DNA of 64,000 nt from a virus: positions 1-64,000 of IMG/VR virus record IMGVR_UViG_3300034064_000792; one strand, written 5' to 3'. Shown here piece after piece: positions 37,741 to 46,430 of the stretch. Made by a program: the position numbers and the translations under genes. The number at the start of each line of letters is the position of its first letter. Position 1 is the stretch's first letter. The notes beneath the pieces are model-generated. The model ran no database searches. It was not told the origin of the DNA and worked only from the letters and a program-made list of their open reading frames with translations.

Positions 37741-38186
37741 TAAAACACAAGTCCTAGCTCTTTTTCAGTTATGATTTCAAATTCATAACCTCTGTCTCTA
37801 CAAAATTCTCTGGCAGCTTTCCATTTTGCTGAATTTACGCCCCAAGTCATGACTTCATTAACATATTTCCGAGACTTTCTTTTACCTTCAGTAATAGTCG
37901 GAGGTAAAGTCTGTGCATAAGGTTTTATTTCAACTACTATAGTTTTGGTGCCTTCTTTAGTTTTTTTCCTGACAACAAAATCAGGATAATACCTATGGAC
38001 TCTATTGTCCACTGGAGATCTATAAGGAATTATAGTCTCCTCGCTCTGCCACCAAATAACGTCTGGATCTTTATCCAGCCTAGCCATATACACAAATTCC
38101 CATCTACTTCTGTAGACAATATTTGAAGAATCGCCTTTGTATTTATCAGGGTTTATGGGTTTAAAGTAACCTTTATATGTTGCCAT
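37740..38186 (-). CDS. 4: Head completion protein (T4 gp4-like)
   Basis: 148 residues, close to T4 gp4 (150). Shared blocks include GYFKPINPDKYKGD...IVYRSRWE, YYPDFVV, IVVEIKPYAQTLPP and the C-terminal WGVNSAKWKAAREFCRDRGY. The E/D-x-K arrangement resembles a TnsA-type nuclease fold. It seals the packaged head for tail joining. First gene of the minus-strand tail cluster. Confidence 0.92.
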   Translation of the reverse strand: MATYKGYFKPINPDKYKGDSSNIVYRSRWEFVYMARLDKDPDVIWWQSEETIIPYRSPVDNRVHRYYPDFVVRKKTKEGTKTIVVEIKPYAQTLPPTITEGKRKSRKYVNEVMTWGVNSAKWKAAREFCRDRGYEFEIITEKELGLVF

Positions 38187-38248
38187 CTTGATACAGTTTA
38201 AATAAATAAAGTAAAGTAGTAATATTTATTACAAGATTAAGGGATACT

Positions 38249-39010
38249 ATGGCTCTAACACAGAACTTTCCGCAGCCGCCCGGAAGATTTAATAGACAAT
38301 CAAGAACATTTCCTGAAGACTTAATTCAGTCTAATAGAGGATTTTACACGAATATCAGTCTTGTTAATTATGAATACAGTCTAGTATCAAGCGGTTTAGG
38401 GGCTATCTCTTATGGCGGTGGATTCAAACTACCAATTCCTAGAAGATTAAATGATAATGAAGTTATTTTATGGGAGGAATGGAGCGGCATCAATGCAATT
38501 CAACAAGGATTAACTACACTTGGTTCTTATCTCCCTGGAGCTAATCAATTAAATACTCTTGCTAATGCTGGTCTTGCTGGTATAGAAATAGGTGGAATGT
38601 TTGGCACCGGCGTGCCAGGTATTTCTCAAGGAGGCGAAACCATTAGTCCATTTATGTATATGATGTATAAGAGACCCGGATTTAAAGAATTTACATTGAG
38701 TTGGACTCTGGCTCCGAATACTCAGAGCGAATCTGATACTCTGTTAGATATTATAAAAGAATGTAAAAAAGCTGCATTGCCTAGTATTGGTAGTGCTTGG
38801 GGGCTACAAAAGTATCCTAAAATTGCTCTGGTCTCATTCAAGCCAGAAAAATATCTGTTCAAACTAAAGCCATGTGCAATCATTTCAGTACAAGTAGATT
38901 ATAATGGCTCTGGCACTCCATCTTTCTTTAAGAGCGGAGCGCCAACAATAATAAATCTAACATTACAATTGAAAGAAATCCAACTTTGGACTTCTGAAGA
39001 AATTACATAA
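38249..39010 (+). CDS. 48: Baseplate tail-tube cap (T4 gp48-like)
   Basis: 253 residues. SYGGGFKLPIPRRLND, a Gly/Ala-rich loop, MYMMYKRPGFKEFTLSWTLA and LVSFKPEKYLFKLKPCAIIS match gp48 of T4-like phages. It caps the baseplate for tube polymerisation. Opens the plus-strand structural cluster. AT-rich TAAATAAATA lies upstream. Confidence 0.8.
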   Translation: MALTQNFPQPPGRFNRQSRTFPEDLIQSNRGFYTNISLVNYEYSLVSSGLGAISYGGGFKLPIPRRLNDNEVILWEEWSGINAIQQGLTTLGSYLPGANQLNTLANAGLAGIEIGGMFGTGVPGISQGGETISPFMYMMYKRPGFKEFTLSWTLAPNTQSESDTLLDIIKECKKAALPSIGSAWGLQKYPKIALVSFKPEKYLFKLKPCAIISVQVDYNGSGTPSFFKSGAPTIINLTLQLKEIQLWTSEEIT

Positions 39011-39021
39011 AAGAGCAAGAA

Positions 39022-39897
39022 ATGCCACAAAGATATTTCGACAAATTTCCTGTAATTACTTATGCCAACAATCAGGCTATAGATATTACTAGACGTGTTA
39101 CAGTTCTAGATAAAATTGAAAACATACCATTTGTGTATTATCCTTATGAGATTACTGATAATGAGAGACCAGATCAGCTAAGTGCTAGATATTATGAAGA
39201 TCAGTATAAAAGCTGGATCATTTACATTGTTAATAAAATAGTAGATCCATATTATGAGTGGTATTTACATGAAAGAGAGATGATTGATTTTTTAGATAAG
39301 AAATATGGTTCGTATTATAATGCTCAAACCAAAGTCAAATATTATATGAACAATTGGATAGATAGCGATCAGATAACGATTGGCGGATATAATGCGCTAA
39401 CTACTGGTCAGCAAAGATATTGGGAACCTGTGATCGGAACCAATGGCAAAACTATGTCATATAAAAGAAAACAAATAGACTGGAAAACTAATACAAATAA
39501 AATTGTCCAATATAATGTTAGTAATACCTCATTTATCAAAGACGAAATTTGTTATATCAATTTTGATACTGAAAACTATGGCAGAGGTCAGGTATTATCA
39601 GTATCTAATAATTTAGTTTCTATATGTCATGTCAGTGGAGTCTATAAAAATAGCGCAGAAGTTTCTATAACTTCAAACAGCTATATCTATGGTTCTGAAA
39701 GTTCAGTGAATACAGTCTTTACTACTTCAACTGTAGTTTCTTCAAATATACCTGCGGAAGAAGAAATATATTGGAGGCCAGTTACATATTTGCAATATGA
39801 AGAGGATAAAAATGAATTCAATAAAACTATTAGAATTTTGGATAGTAGATTGAAACAAGTAGCAGTTGACAACTTAACAGATTTATTGAGCGAATAA
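39022..39897 (+). CDS. 53: Baseplate wedge protein (T4 gp53-like)
   Basis: 291 residues versus 196 in T4. The first 110 residues (YFDKFPVITYANNQAIDITR..., PDQLSARYYEDQYKSWIIYI) are typical gp53, and a LysM-like segment may be included. The extra 90 residues carry a beta-strand insert near 185-245. Position between gp48 and the hub genes fits. Confidence 0.85.
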   Translation: MPQRYFDKFPVITYANNQAIDITRRVTVLDKIENIPFVYYPYEITDNERPDQLSARYYEDQYKSWIIYIVNKIVDPYYEWYLHEREMIDFLDKKYGSYYNAQTKVKYYMNNWIDSDQITIGGYNALTTGQQRYWEPVIGTNGKTMSYKRKQIDWKTNTNKIVQYNVSNTSFIKDEICYINFDTENYGRGQVLSVSNNLVSICHVSGVYKNSAEVSITSNSYIYGSESSVNTVFTTSTVVSSNIPAEEEIYWRPVTYLQYEEDKNEFNKTIRILDSRLKQVAVDNLTDLLSE

Positions 39898-39898
39898 C

Positions 39899-41155
39899 AT
39901 GGCTGCTGGTGATATTAAGATATCCAATGTTAAAATAGGAAATATGGAATTAACCAAGGACAAAAAAGTCTCATTGGTTGGATTCAACGTATATGAAGAT
40001 ATATTGAACCCATATGGTCCTGTTGGAGAGGTCAGAGTTATGGATCCATCTGACGCATTGGGTCAAAACAAAATCAATGGTTCATACGATCAGGACGTTG
40101 AAATAAGATTTTCAGGAGATGATAGTATTTTTAGTGCTGGTGGCGGCGGCAATTTCAAATTCAAAATGTTCCAAAATAAAAATCTTAATGACCAATCACA
40201 AAACAATTTCGGTTCAGGTCACCACAAACAATATGATATTAGGTGTGTTTCTCCAGAATTTTTAAATGCTCAGGGTAATCATATTGAAAAAAGTTTCAAA
40301 GGCAAAACAAGCGAAGTTGTCGAACATATCCTTAAAGAAGGATTTAAGACCAAAAGAAAAATAGAAAAAGCTGACACTAAAGGAAATCGTAGAATTGTTA
40401 TTCCTAAAATGCATCCTTTAGATGCATTGAAAAAAATGAACACGGAACATGTTTCAGAGAAATATGAATCTTCTACATTTGCTCTTTTTCAACAGGGAGA
40501 CAGTAATGGCGAACACAAATATGTGTTCAAAACATTTGAAGAATTATTCGAGAAGTCTCCAGTAGTCAAATTAAGACAAACTACAAATCTAAATTTTTCT
40601 AAGGCAAATCAACAAGACAGACAAAATTCTATAATGTGGTTTAAACCATCAAAGAACTTTGATGCTGGCCCAAGAGCATTGGATAAAACCGAAGAGTATG
40701 CTGTAGATTTAACAACTCATAAGGTTGTTGCAACAAACACACAAAAACGAAATAAATTTAAGTTTGCTGACAATCAAGGAGTTTATGACAGTTCTCCTTC
40801 TTATGCTAAATCTGCTCCTGTAAGATATATACATGATAAAGCGAATAATAAAGACAAACATACAACTTCTGAGGCCAAAACAAAAAGAGCAGCATTTTTG
40901 GCTCATTTAGCGCAGAACTCAGCAGAATTAGAAGTTTACTATAACCCTAAAATTACTTTAGGATCTATGGTTGAACTGGACATACCTAAGAAATCTAATA
41001 GCAATTGGGAAGAAGGTGAATCTCAGTTTAATGGAAAATGTCTAGTGGTTGCTATAAGAACAAAGTATAGGGTTGCGGCAGAACCACCAAACTGCACAAT
41101 GATATTAAGAGTTGTTAAGGCGTCGTTCAAACGTGGCGGTGGAGGTCAGGGATAA
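39899..41155 (+). CDS. 27: Baseplate hub protein (T4 gp27-like)
   Basis: 418 residues. Beta-rich, with GFNVYEDILNPYGPVGEVRV, FAL-type strands and a C-terminal NSAELEVYYNPKITLGSMVELDIP that looks like the second hub barrel. T4 gp27 has 391 residues and lies beside gp5 as here. Forms the trimeric hub linking spike to tube. Confidence 0.75.
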   Translation: MAAGDIKISNVKIGNMELTKDKKVSLVGFNVYEDILNPYGPVGEVRVMDPSDALGQNKINGSYDQDVEIRFSGDDSIFSAGGGGNFKFKMFQNKNLNDQSQNNFGSGHHKQYDIRCVSPEFLNAQGNHIEKSFKGKTSEVVEHILKEGFKTKRKIEKADTKGNRRIVIPKMHPLDALKKMNTEHVSEKYESSTFALFQQGDSNGEHKYVFKTFEELFEKSPVVKLRQTTNLNFSKANQQDRQNSIMWFKPSKNFDAGPRALDKTEEYAVDLTTHKVVATNTQKRNKFKFADNQGVYDSSPSYAKSAPVRYIHDKANNKDKHTTSEAKTKRAAFLAHLAQNSAELEVYYNPKITLGSMVELDIPKKSNSNWEEGESQFNGKCLVVAIRTKYRVAAEPPNCTMILRVVKASFKRGGGGQG

Positions 41156-41562
41156 TGTTTTATATTGCAGAAGTTAGAAATTTTGAAGATGATCCTACTA
41201 AATCAGGTCGTGTTAAAGTCAGAATTTATAACGAACATAATGATGAACAAGCAATCAAAGACGAAGAACTTCCATGGGCTATGGTAGTACAACCTATAAC
41301 ATCAGCTGCAACGTCAAGAATTGGAGTTTCGCCTTCAGGATTAAAAGTGGGCTCTAGAGTATTAGTTACATATTTACCTCATGATACTGCTATGCAATAT
41401 CCTATTGTTCTTGGTTCTTTGGCTCGTGGTGATATGCCAGAGGGTCACGAAGATAGTAATGGCGGCGTAGGTCAACAATCACAAGAAGCTCAAAGAAATT
41501 CTGGAGGTAAAATTAAGAAACCTGGTATTGATAATCCTGCTTGGACAAGGAAAAGTAATTAA
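41155..41562 (+). CDS. gp5-like OB-fold domain protein (no lysozyme)
   Basis: 135 residues. The N-terminal 95 (FYIAEVRNFEDDPTKSGRVK, LPWAMVVQPITSAAT, YPIVLGSLARG) form the OB fold of gp5/VgrG proteins. The rest is a disordered tail. The lysozyme and beta-helix of T4 gp5 are absent here; a helix part is encoded at 43037. Confidence 0.8.
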   Translation: MFYIAEVRNFEDDPTKSGRVKVRIYNEHNDEQAIKDEELPWAMVVQPITSAATSRIGVSPSGLKVGSRVLVTYLPHDTAMQYPIVLGSLARGDMPEGHEDSNGGVGQQSQEAQRNSGGKIKKPGIDNPAWTRKSN

Positions 41563-43037
41563 TGGCAGAAAAGGCTTTTGAGAACAATAACAAAACAGTT
41601 AGTCCGAATCATCAGACATTAGGTGGTAAAAAACCTAAGATTAATGCTGAAGTAAAATATGCTGACGCTCCTGCAGTAAAGCCAGATGATTCTAAAACAT
41701 TATCTGACGCTCGAGATAAATTTGCTCCAAATGCGGATAAGCCAACTTCTGCTTCGGCTGATAAAGGTCAAACTGATCTACCTCAATTGATGAAAAAGGT
41801 TGATCCGCAAGGAAAAGCGCAAGTTTTGCCTCAAATGTATCAGCAATTAATGCAGATGTCAAATATTTTAGGCATGGGCAGCGGCATGATGGGCGGCATG
41901 GGCGCTGGTGGTTCGGGTCAAAATACACCACAAGGAATTTTACAAAACACAGATCCAATACCTGCAGGTATAGTTACTGTGATTAATGATTCATTTACTG
42001 GCGCTCTTGCAATTTTGTCTCTCAAATATGGATTTGAGAGAGTCATTCTGGTATTTACTACTTTATTAGATAGAGGTGGTATAGATAGAATTGATGACAG
42101 GTTTCAGGATATCGTTAAGAATGGTATAGCAAATTTAATTAAAGTTGCTTTATATTATGGTCCATTAAATATTCCTGTTTCAGTTTATGATGAGACAATT
42201 TATGGTGACATTGTACCAGAACCTTTAGTTTCTTTAAGTAATGTGCCAGATGGATACATTAAACAATATTATGAAATTGCTGACGATCCATATCCCGGAT
42301 ACATAGAATGGTTATCACCAGACAAAACTGAAAAAGTTTATACTAGGAGACCGCCTGGGTCGTTTGTTTACACAACGCCAAATGAAGAGACATATTCAGT
42401 TTCAGAATTAGAAATCGCTGCCGATCTTAAGCCATACATTCAGATACAAATACCACAGCCATTATTGACGACTGATATCTTAAATGAGATATTAGCCAAA
42501 CAAGTTGTCAATGTAGAGGAAAATATTACCAATAATAACATTGGTAACAACTCAAGTCAGAACAATAATAGCAGTGGTGGTGGGAATATGGGAGGTCAAT
42601 TGCAATCTCTTATGCAAATGTTGCTCTCACAACAGCTACCAAAATCTGTATTGAATCAAGGCGATATACAAAAAACTATGAATCAATATACCAAAAATAT
42701 GACTTTCAACAATCAATTATTTGAATTGGGTAACCAAGCAATGGGTGGAGGAATGGGTGGCGGTCTCGGTTCTCTCGGTAACATGGGCGGTATTTCTAAT
42801 ATCATGAGCGGTTTCAATTCCGGCGGCGGCGGTATTGGTGGAGTGCTTGGCAATCTTGGTGGTGGTAATTTATTAGGAAGTTTTGGTGGATTTGGCGGCG
42901 GTTCTGGTGGCGGTGGTGGTGGCGCTGGTAGTGGATTCCCTGGCGCTTCTGGCGGTGGATTTTATGCTGGTGGAGATGTTACTGATACTGGTAAGAAAAA
43001 TATTGCTCAGATGTTAACATTATTAGGTATAAGCTAA
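41562..43037 (+). CDS. Gly-rich baseplate-associated protein
   Basis: 491 residues. Conserved core (about 125-305: GIVTVINDSFTGALAILSLK, LNEILAKQVVNVEENI), flanked by a charged N-terminus and a C-terminal Gly-rich tail (about 390-470, long GG/SGG runs). Located inside the split gp5 locus, so it probably belongs to the hub or spike. Not recognised beyond that. Confidence 0.65.
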   Translation: MAEKAFENNNKTVSPNHQTLGGKKPKINAEVKYADAPAVKPDDSKTLSDARDKFAPNADKPTSASADKGQTDLPQLMKKVDPQGKAQVLPQMYQQLMQMSNILGMGSGMMGGMGAGGSGQNTPQGILQNTDPIPAGIVTVINDSFTGALAILSLKYGFERVILVFTTLLDRGGIDRIDDRFQDIVKNGIANLIKVALYYGPLNIPVSVYDETIYGDIVPEPLVSLSNVPDGYIKQYYEIADDPYPGYIEWLSPDKTEKVYTRRPPGSFVYTTPNEETYSVSELEIAADLKPYIQIQIPQPLLTTDILNEILAKQVVNVEENITNNNIGNNSSQNNNSSGGGNMGGQLQSLMQMLLSQQLPKSVLNQGDIQKTMNQYTKNMTFNNQLFELGNQAMGGGMGGGLGSLGNMGGISNIMSGFNSGGGGIGGVLGNLGGGNLLGSFGGFGGGSGGGGGGAGSGFPGASGGGFYAGGDVTDTGKKNIAQMLTLLGIS

Positions 43038-43879
43038 TGGTAGATCATAATAAAAAAGTTCCAAAATCAGCACTAGACGAAAACGAGATTGAACCAAAAT
43101 ATGGTTATGTTCACGGAGAATGGGACGCACTTGGCGGACACCATTTAGTATATCGTAATCCTGAAGAACACGAAAAATCATATTCAGAGTCATTAACTCC
43201 CAGTGGAAGTTACCAGATAACTCATCATGATCAAAAGAAAAAAGAGATACACACAGCAGTAAGTCCTGGAGAACATAGAGCTTATGTTGGTGGTGGTAAA
43301 TCAATTCAAGTAGATGGTCATTTCGATCACAATGGTGAAAAAACTGGTAGAATGGAACATGGTGACGATTTTGGTCAATCTACTGGTAAAAATTATTATA
43401 GAGGAACTGGTAAAAAAGAATTCAAAATGTCTGGAGATTCCAGATATAATGGTGTTCAAAAAGGTTCGGCCCCTGTTCATTGTAATGTCGACGCAGGAAC
43501 AAATAGAAATAGAGTGAAAGGCGATAGGTTTCACGCCACAGAAGGCGATTATGTTTCTATGGGCGAGAAGAAAAAGATTGAAGTCTTCCAAAAAGACGTT
43601 TCAATGTATGCAGGTGCCAATCATGATGTATTCGTTAAAGAAAAAGGTAAAATAGAAACAGGAAGCACTATGATGGTGCAAACTGGTTCAGACGCTACTG
43701 TGAACTCAGCAGCTAAAATCAATCTCGTAGCAGCTTCTACAGGAAAATTTGATGCTCAGTCTGACATTAATATCAAATCCGGATCTAAAATAGTTTTAGA
43801 GGTCGGAGGCGCGACTATAACTATTCAAAGCGGATCTATAAAAATTAAAGCTGCAAGTATAGAATTTGAACAAGGGTAA
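43037..43879 (+). CDS. Central spike beta-helix protein (gp5 C-domain / VgrG-like)
   Basis: 280 residues of short repeats. The C-terminal half (ATVNSAAKINLVAASTGKFD..., INIKSGSKIVLEVGGATITI) is the periodic hydrophobic/Gly pattern of the triple-stranded beta-helix. No lysozyme motif. Immediately followed by the PAAR tip gene. Confidence 0.8.
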   Translation: MVDHNKKVPKSALDENEIEPKYGYVHGEWDALGGHHLVYRNPEEHEKSYSESLTPSGSYQITHHDQKKKEIHTAVSPGEHRAYVGGGKSIQVDGHFDHNGEKTGRMEHGDDFGQSTGKNYYRGTGKKEFKMSGDSRYNGVQKGSAPVHCNVDAGTNRNRVKGDRFHATEGDYVSMGEKKKIEVFQKDVSMYAGANHDVFVKEKGKIETGSTMMVQTGSDATVNSAAKINLVAASTGKFDAQSDINIKSGSKIVLEVGGATITIQSGSIKIKAASIEFEQG

Positions 43880-43885
43880 ATATAA

Positions 43886-44173
43886 ATGAGTAACGCACAT
43901 TTAAATGGCGATCAAAGAAGTTGCGGCGCGACCACAATTGTTAGTGGACAAAGTTTTGTTAAAGTAGGCGGGAAACTTTGGGCTGTTGAAAATGATTTGA
44001 ATACTCATGGTGGTGGTGGTTTGATAGCATCTAAAACCTATGTTAAAATTGGCGGAAAATCAGTAATTATTGATAACGATAGTGCAAATCAGGATAATTT
44101 GTGTCCTACTTTAGGCGGAGAACATTGTAACCCTAAAGCTGTTAGCCCTAGCGGATTTGTTAAAGTCAACTAA
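43886..44173 (+). CDS. 5.4: PAAR-repeat spike tip protein (T4 gp5.4-like)
   Basis: 95 residues. FVKVGGKLWAVENDLNTHGGG, YVKIGGKSVIIDNDSANQD and the final GFVKVN are PAAR-type repeats. Cys/His positions (SCGAT, NTHGG, LCPTL, EHCNP) could hold the metal at the tip. Caps the beta-helix for membrane piercing. Confidence 0.85.
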   Translation: MSNAHLNGDQRSCGATTIVSGQSFVKVGGKLWAVENDLNTHGGGGLIASKTYVKIGGKSVIIDNDSANQDNLCPTLGGEHCNPKAVSPSGFVKVN

Positions 44174-44185
44174 AAAGAGAGAAAA

Positions 44186-44614
44186 ATGGCATTAACAAGA
44201 GCAGATACCTTCACAGGTTCCAAAAAACAAATTGAATACTTTTCGGACTTTTTGACTAGTTTTGCAAAAACGCCAATTGGAAATCAATTGGCTAGAGTTA
44301 CAAACGAACAAGCTGTTATGCAGTCTTTGAAAAATCTCATAAGAACAAATTTAGGCGAAAGATTATTTCAGCCTACGGTTGGTTCTGATGTTATGGCAAC
44401 TTTATTTGAGTTGAACACGGACGAGGCCAGAGATTCATTAGAATTATTCATCAATAACACTGTTGAGAATAATGAACCTAGAGTTAATCTTATACAAACT
44501 ATAGTTAATACCGATAATGTTAATGAAAATCAGATTGAGATAACTTTGATTTATAACTTAATAAATAATCCAACAGAGTTAACTCTTAATTTAGTACTAA
44601 AAAGAGTCCGATAA
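44186..44614 (+). CDS. 25: Baseplate wedge protein (T4 gp25-like)
   Basis: 142 residues. QSLKNLIRTNLGERLFQPTV and FIN...NEPRVNLI are the conserved gp25 core that starts the sheath. AGAGAGAAAA precedes ATG. Confidence 0.93.
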   Translation: MALTRADTFTGSKKQIEYFSDFLTSFAKTPIGNQLARVTNEQAVMQSLKNLIRTNLGERLFQPTVGSDVMATLFELNTDEARDSLELFINNTVENNEPRVNLIQTIVNTDNVNENQIEITLIYNLINNPTELTLNLVLKRVR

Positions 44615-46429
44615 ATGGCAAATAGTTCACTCAATCTTTCATCTCTAGATTTTGACACCCTTAAAGATAATTTTAAGGAATTTCTAAAAACGCAATCAGC
44701 ATTCAAAGATTATAATTTTGATGGTTCGAATATTAACGTTCTCCTAGACGTTATGTCTTATAATTCATATTTGAATTCGTTTTATTTAAATATGATTGCG
44801 TCAGAGATGTTCTTAGATTCAGCTCAAAAAATAGACTCTGTTATTTCTCATGCAAAAGAATTAAATTACACGCCCAGAAGTTCTCATTCTGCTGTTGCTA
44901 ATATCACTTTTACTGTGGATACGAGCGGATTTACGTCAAATAAATTAACCATTCCTAAAGGGACCAGATTCACTGGTTTTAATTCTAACGGAACATATAC
45001 CTTCGTTACAGATCTTTCGCAGACTTTTGTTTCTTCTAATAATACTTATTTGGTAGAAAACATCCAAATAAACGAAGGCACATATTTTACTGATTCTTTT
45101 GTTTTAGATTACGAAATTGAAAATCAAAGATTTATACTTTCTAACGAAAACATTGATATTGAAAGTATTACAGTAAATGTCTCGGAAAATGGAGTTAATA
45201 CAGATTACACTTTTGCAACGACTTTGTTTGGGTTAAATGACGCCTCTACCGTTTATTTTATACAAGCAGTTGAGGGCGGAAGATACGAAGTTAGATTTGG
45301 CGATGGTTTGTTTGGAAAAAAACCAATAAACGGAGCTACGGTTGTTGTTGAATATATTGTAACAAATGGTTCAGACGGTAATGGTGTTGAAAATTTTGCA
45401 TTAACAGATAATCTTGGCCCTGGTAATGGTGGCGAAGCTACTGCTTCAGAAATAACAGTTATTACTAGTTCTATACAAGGCGCAAACCAAGAAACTATAG
45501 AAGATATAAAATTTAATGCGCCTAGATATTTTGCTGCTCAACAAAGAGCAGTTTCTGTAGATGATTATTACTCACTAGTGCGTGCCAAATTTGGTGGCGC
45601 TGTTGACGATGTTATTATCTATGGTGGGCAAGATTTAGAACCAAAACTATACGGAAGAGTTATTGTTTCAGTCAAACCAACCGCATCTGTTACTGCATCT
45701 TCATTATTAAAAAACGATATCATAAATTATTTACAAGATTTTATTGCTCTACCAAATAGAGTCATAGTAACCGATCCTGATTATTTTTATATTGATGTAT
45801 CTTCTACAGTTCAATTTAATTCTAAATTGACAACAAAATATTCTACTGAAGTTAAAAGTATGATATTGGATGGCATTATCAATTTTAGTAGAGATCATTT
45901 AGAAAAATTTGGCAACGATTTTAGATACAGCAGATTCGTTACTCATATTGATTTGTTAGATCAGAGTATAACAAGTAACGACACACGAGTAAAAATAGTC
46001 AAAAGATTGACTCCTAAATTATTATTTGCTACTTCTTTTGATATCCGTTTCAATAATGGAGCTGAACAAGAAGGTTTATATGATGGCGTAGCATACCCAG
46101 ATCAAAGAGTTTTAAGTAGTACAGGGTTTTCATACGTTGATGAAGACGACAACATCTATCCTAATTGTTATTTAGAAGACGACGCTCTTGGTAATGTAAT
46201 AGTATATACGTTTTTGAAAGGCATCAAAACTGTTTTAGATCCAACTATTGGACTCATAGATTATAATACCGGTAGGGTGTCATTGACCAATCTTAAAACT
46301 TCTTTTTATAACGGTTATATAGAGTTGTCTTTAACGACAAAAAATAAAGATATTATTGCATCTAAAAACATGGTTCTTTTAATCGACCCTGTTGACGTTA
46401 ACATAGACATCATAGAAACAATAAGATAA
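44615..46429 (+). CDS. 6: Baseplate wedge protein (T4 gp6-like, Baseplate J family)
   Basis: 604 residues. The N-terminal FKDYNFDGSNINVLLDVMSY and SYNSYLNSFYLNMIASEMFLDSAQ regions, then QGANQETIEDIKFNAPRYFA and QRAVSVDDY, are typical of gp6/gpJ. Starts one base after gp25. Confidence 0.95.
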   Translation: MANSSLNLSSLDFDTLKDNFKEFLKTQSAFKDYNFDGSNINVLLDVMSYNSYLNSFYLNMIASEMFLDSAQKIDSVISHAKELNYTPRSSHSAVANITFTVDTSGFTSNKLTIPKGTRFTGFNSNGTYTFVTDLSQTFVSSNNTYLVENIQINEGTYFTDSFVLDYEIENQRFILSNENIDIESITVNVSENGVNTDYTFATTLFGLNDASTVYFIQAVEGGRYEVRFGDGLFGKKPINGATVVVEYIVTNGSDGNGVENFALTDNLGPGNGGEATASEITVITSSIQGANQETIEDIKFNAPRYFAAQQRAVSVDDYYSLVRAKFGGAVDDVIIYGGQDLEPKLYGRVIVSVKPTASVTASSLLKNDIINYLQDFIALPNRVIVTDPDYFYIDVSSTVQFNSKLTTKYSTEVKSMILDGIINFSRDHLEKFGNDFRYSRFVTHIDLLDQSITSNDTRVKIVKRLTPKLLFATSFDIRFNNGAEQEGLYDGVAYPDQRVLSSTGFSYVDEDDNIYPNCYLEDDALGNVIVYTFLKGIKTVLDPTIGLIDYNTGRVSLTNLKTSFYNGYIELSLTTKNKDIIASKNMVLLIDPVDVNIDIIETIR

Positions 46430-46430
46430 A

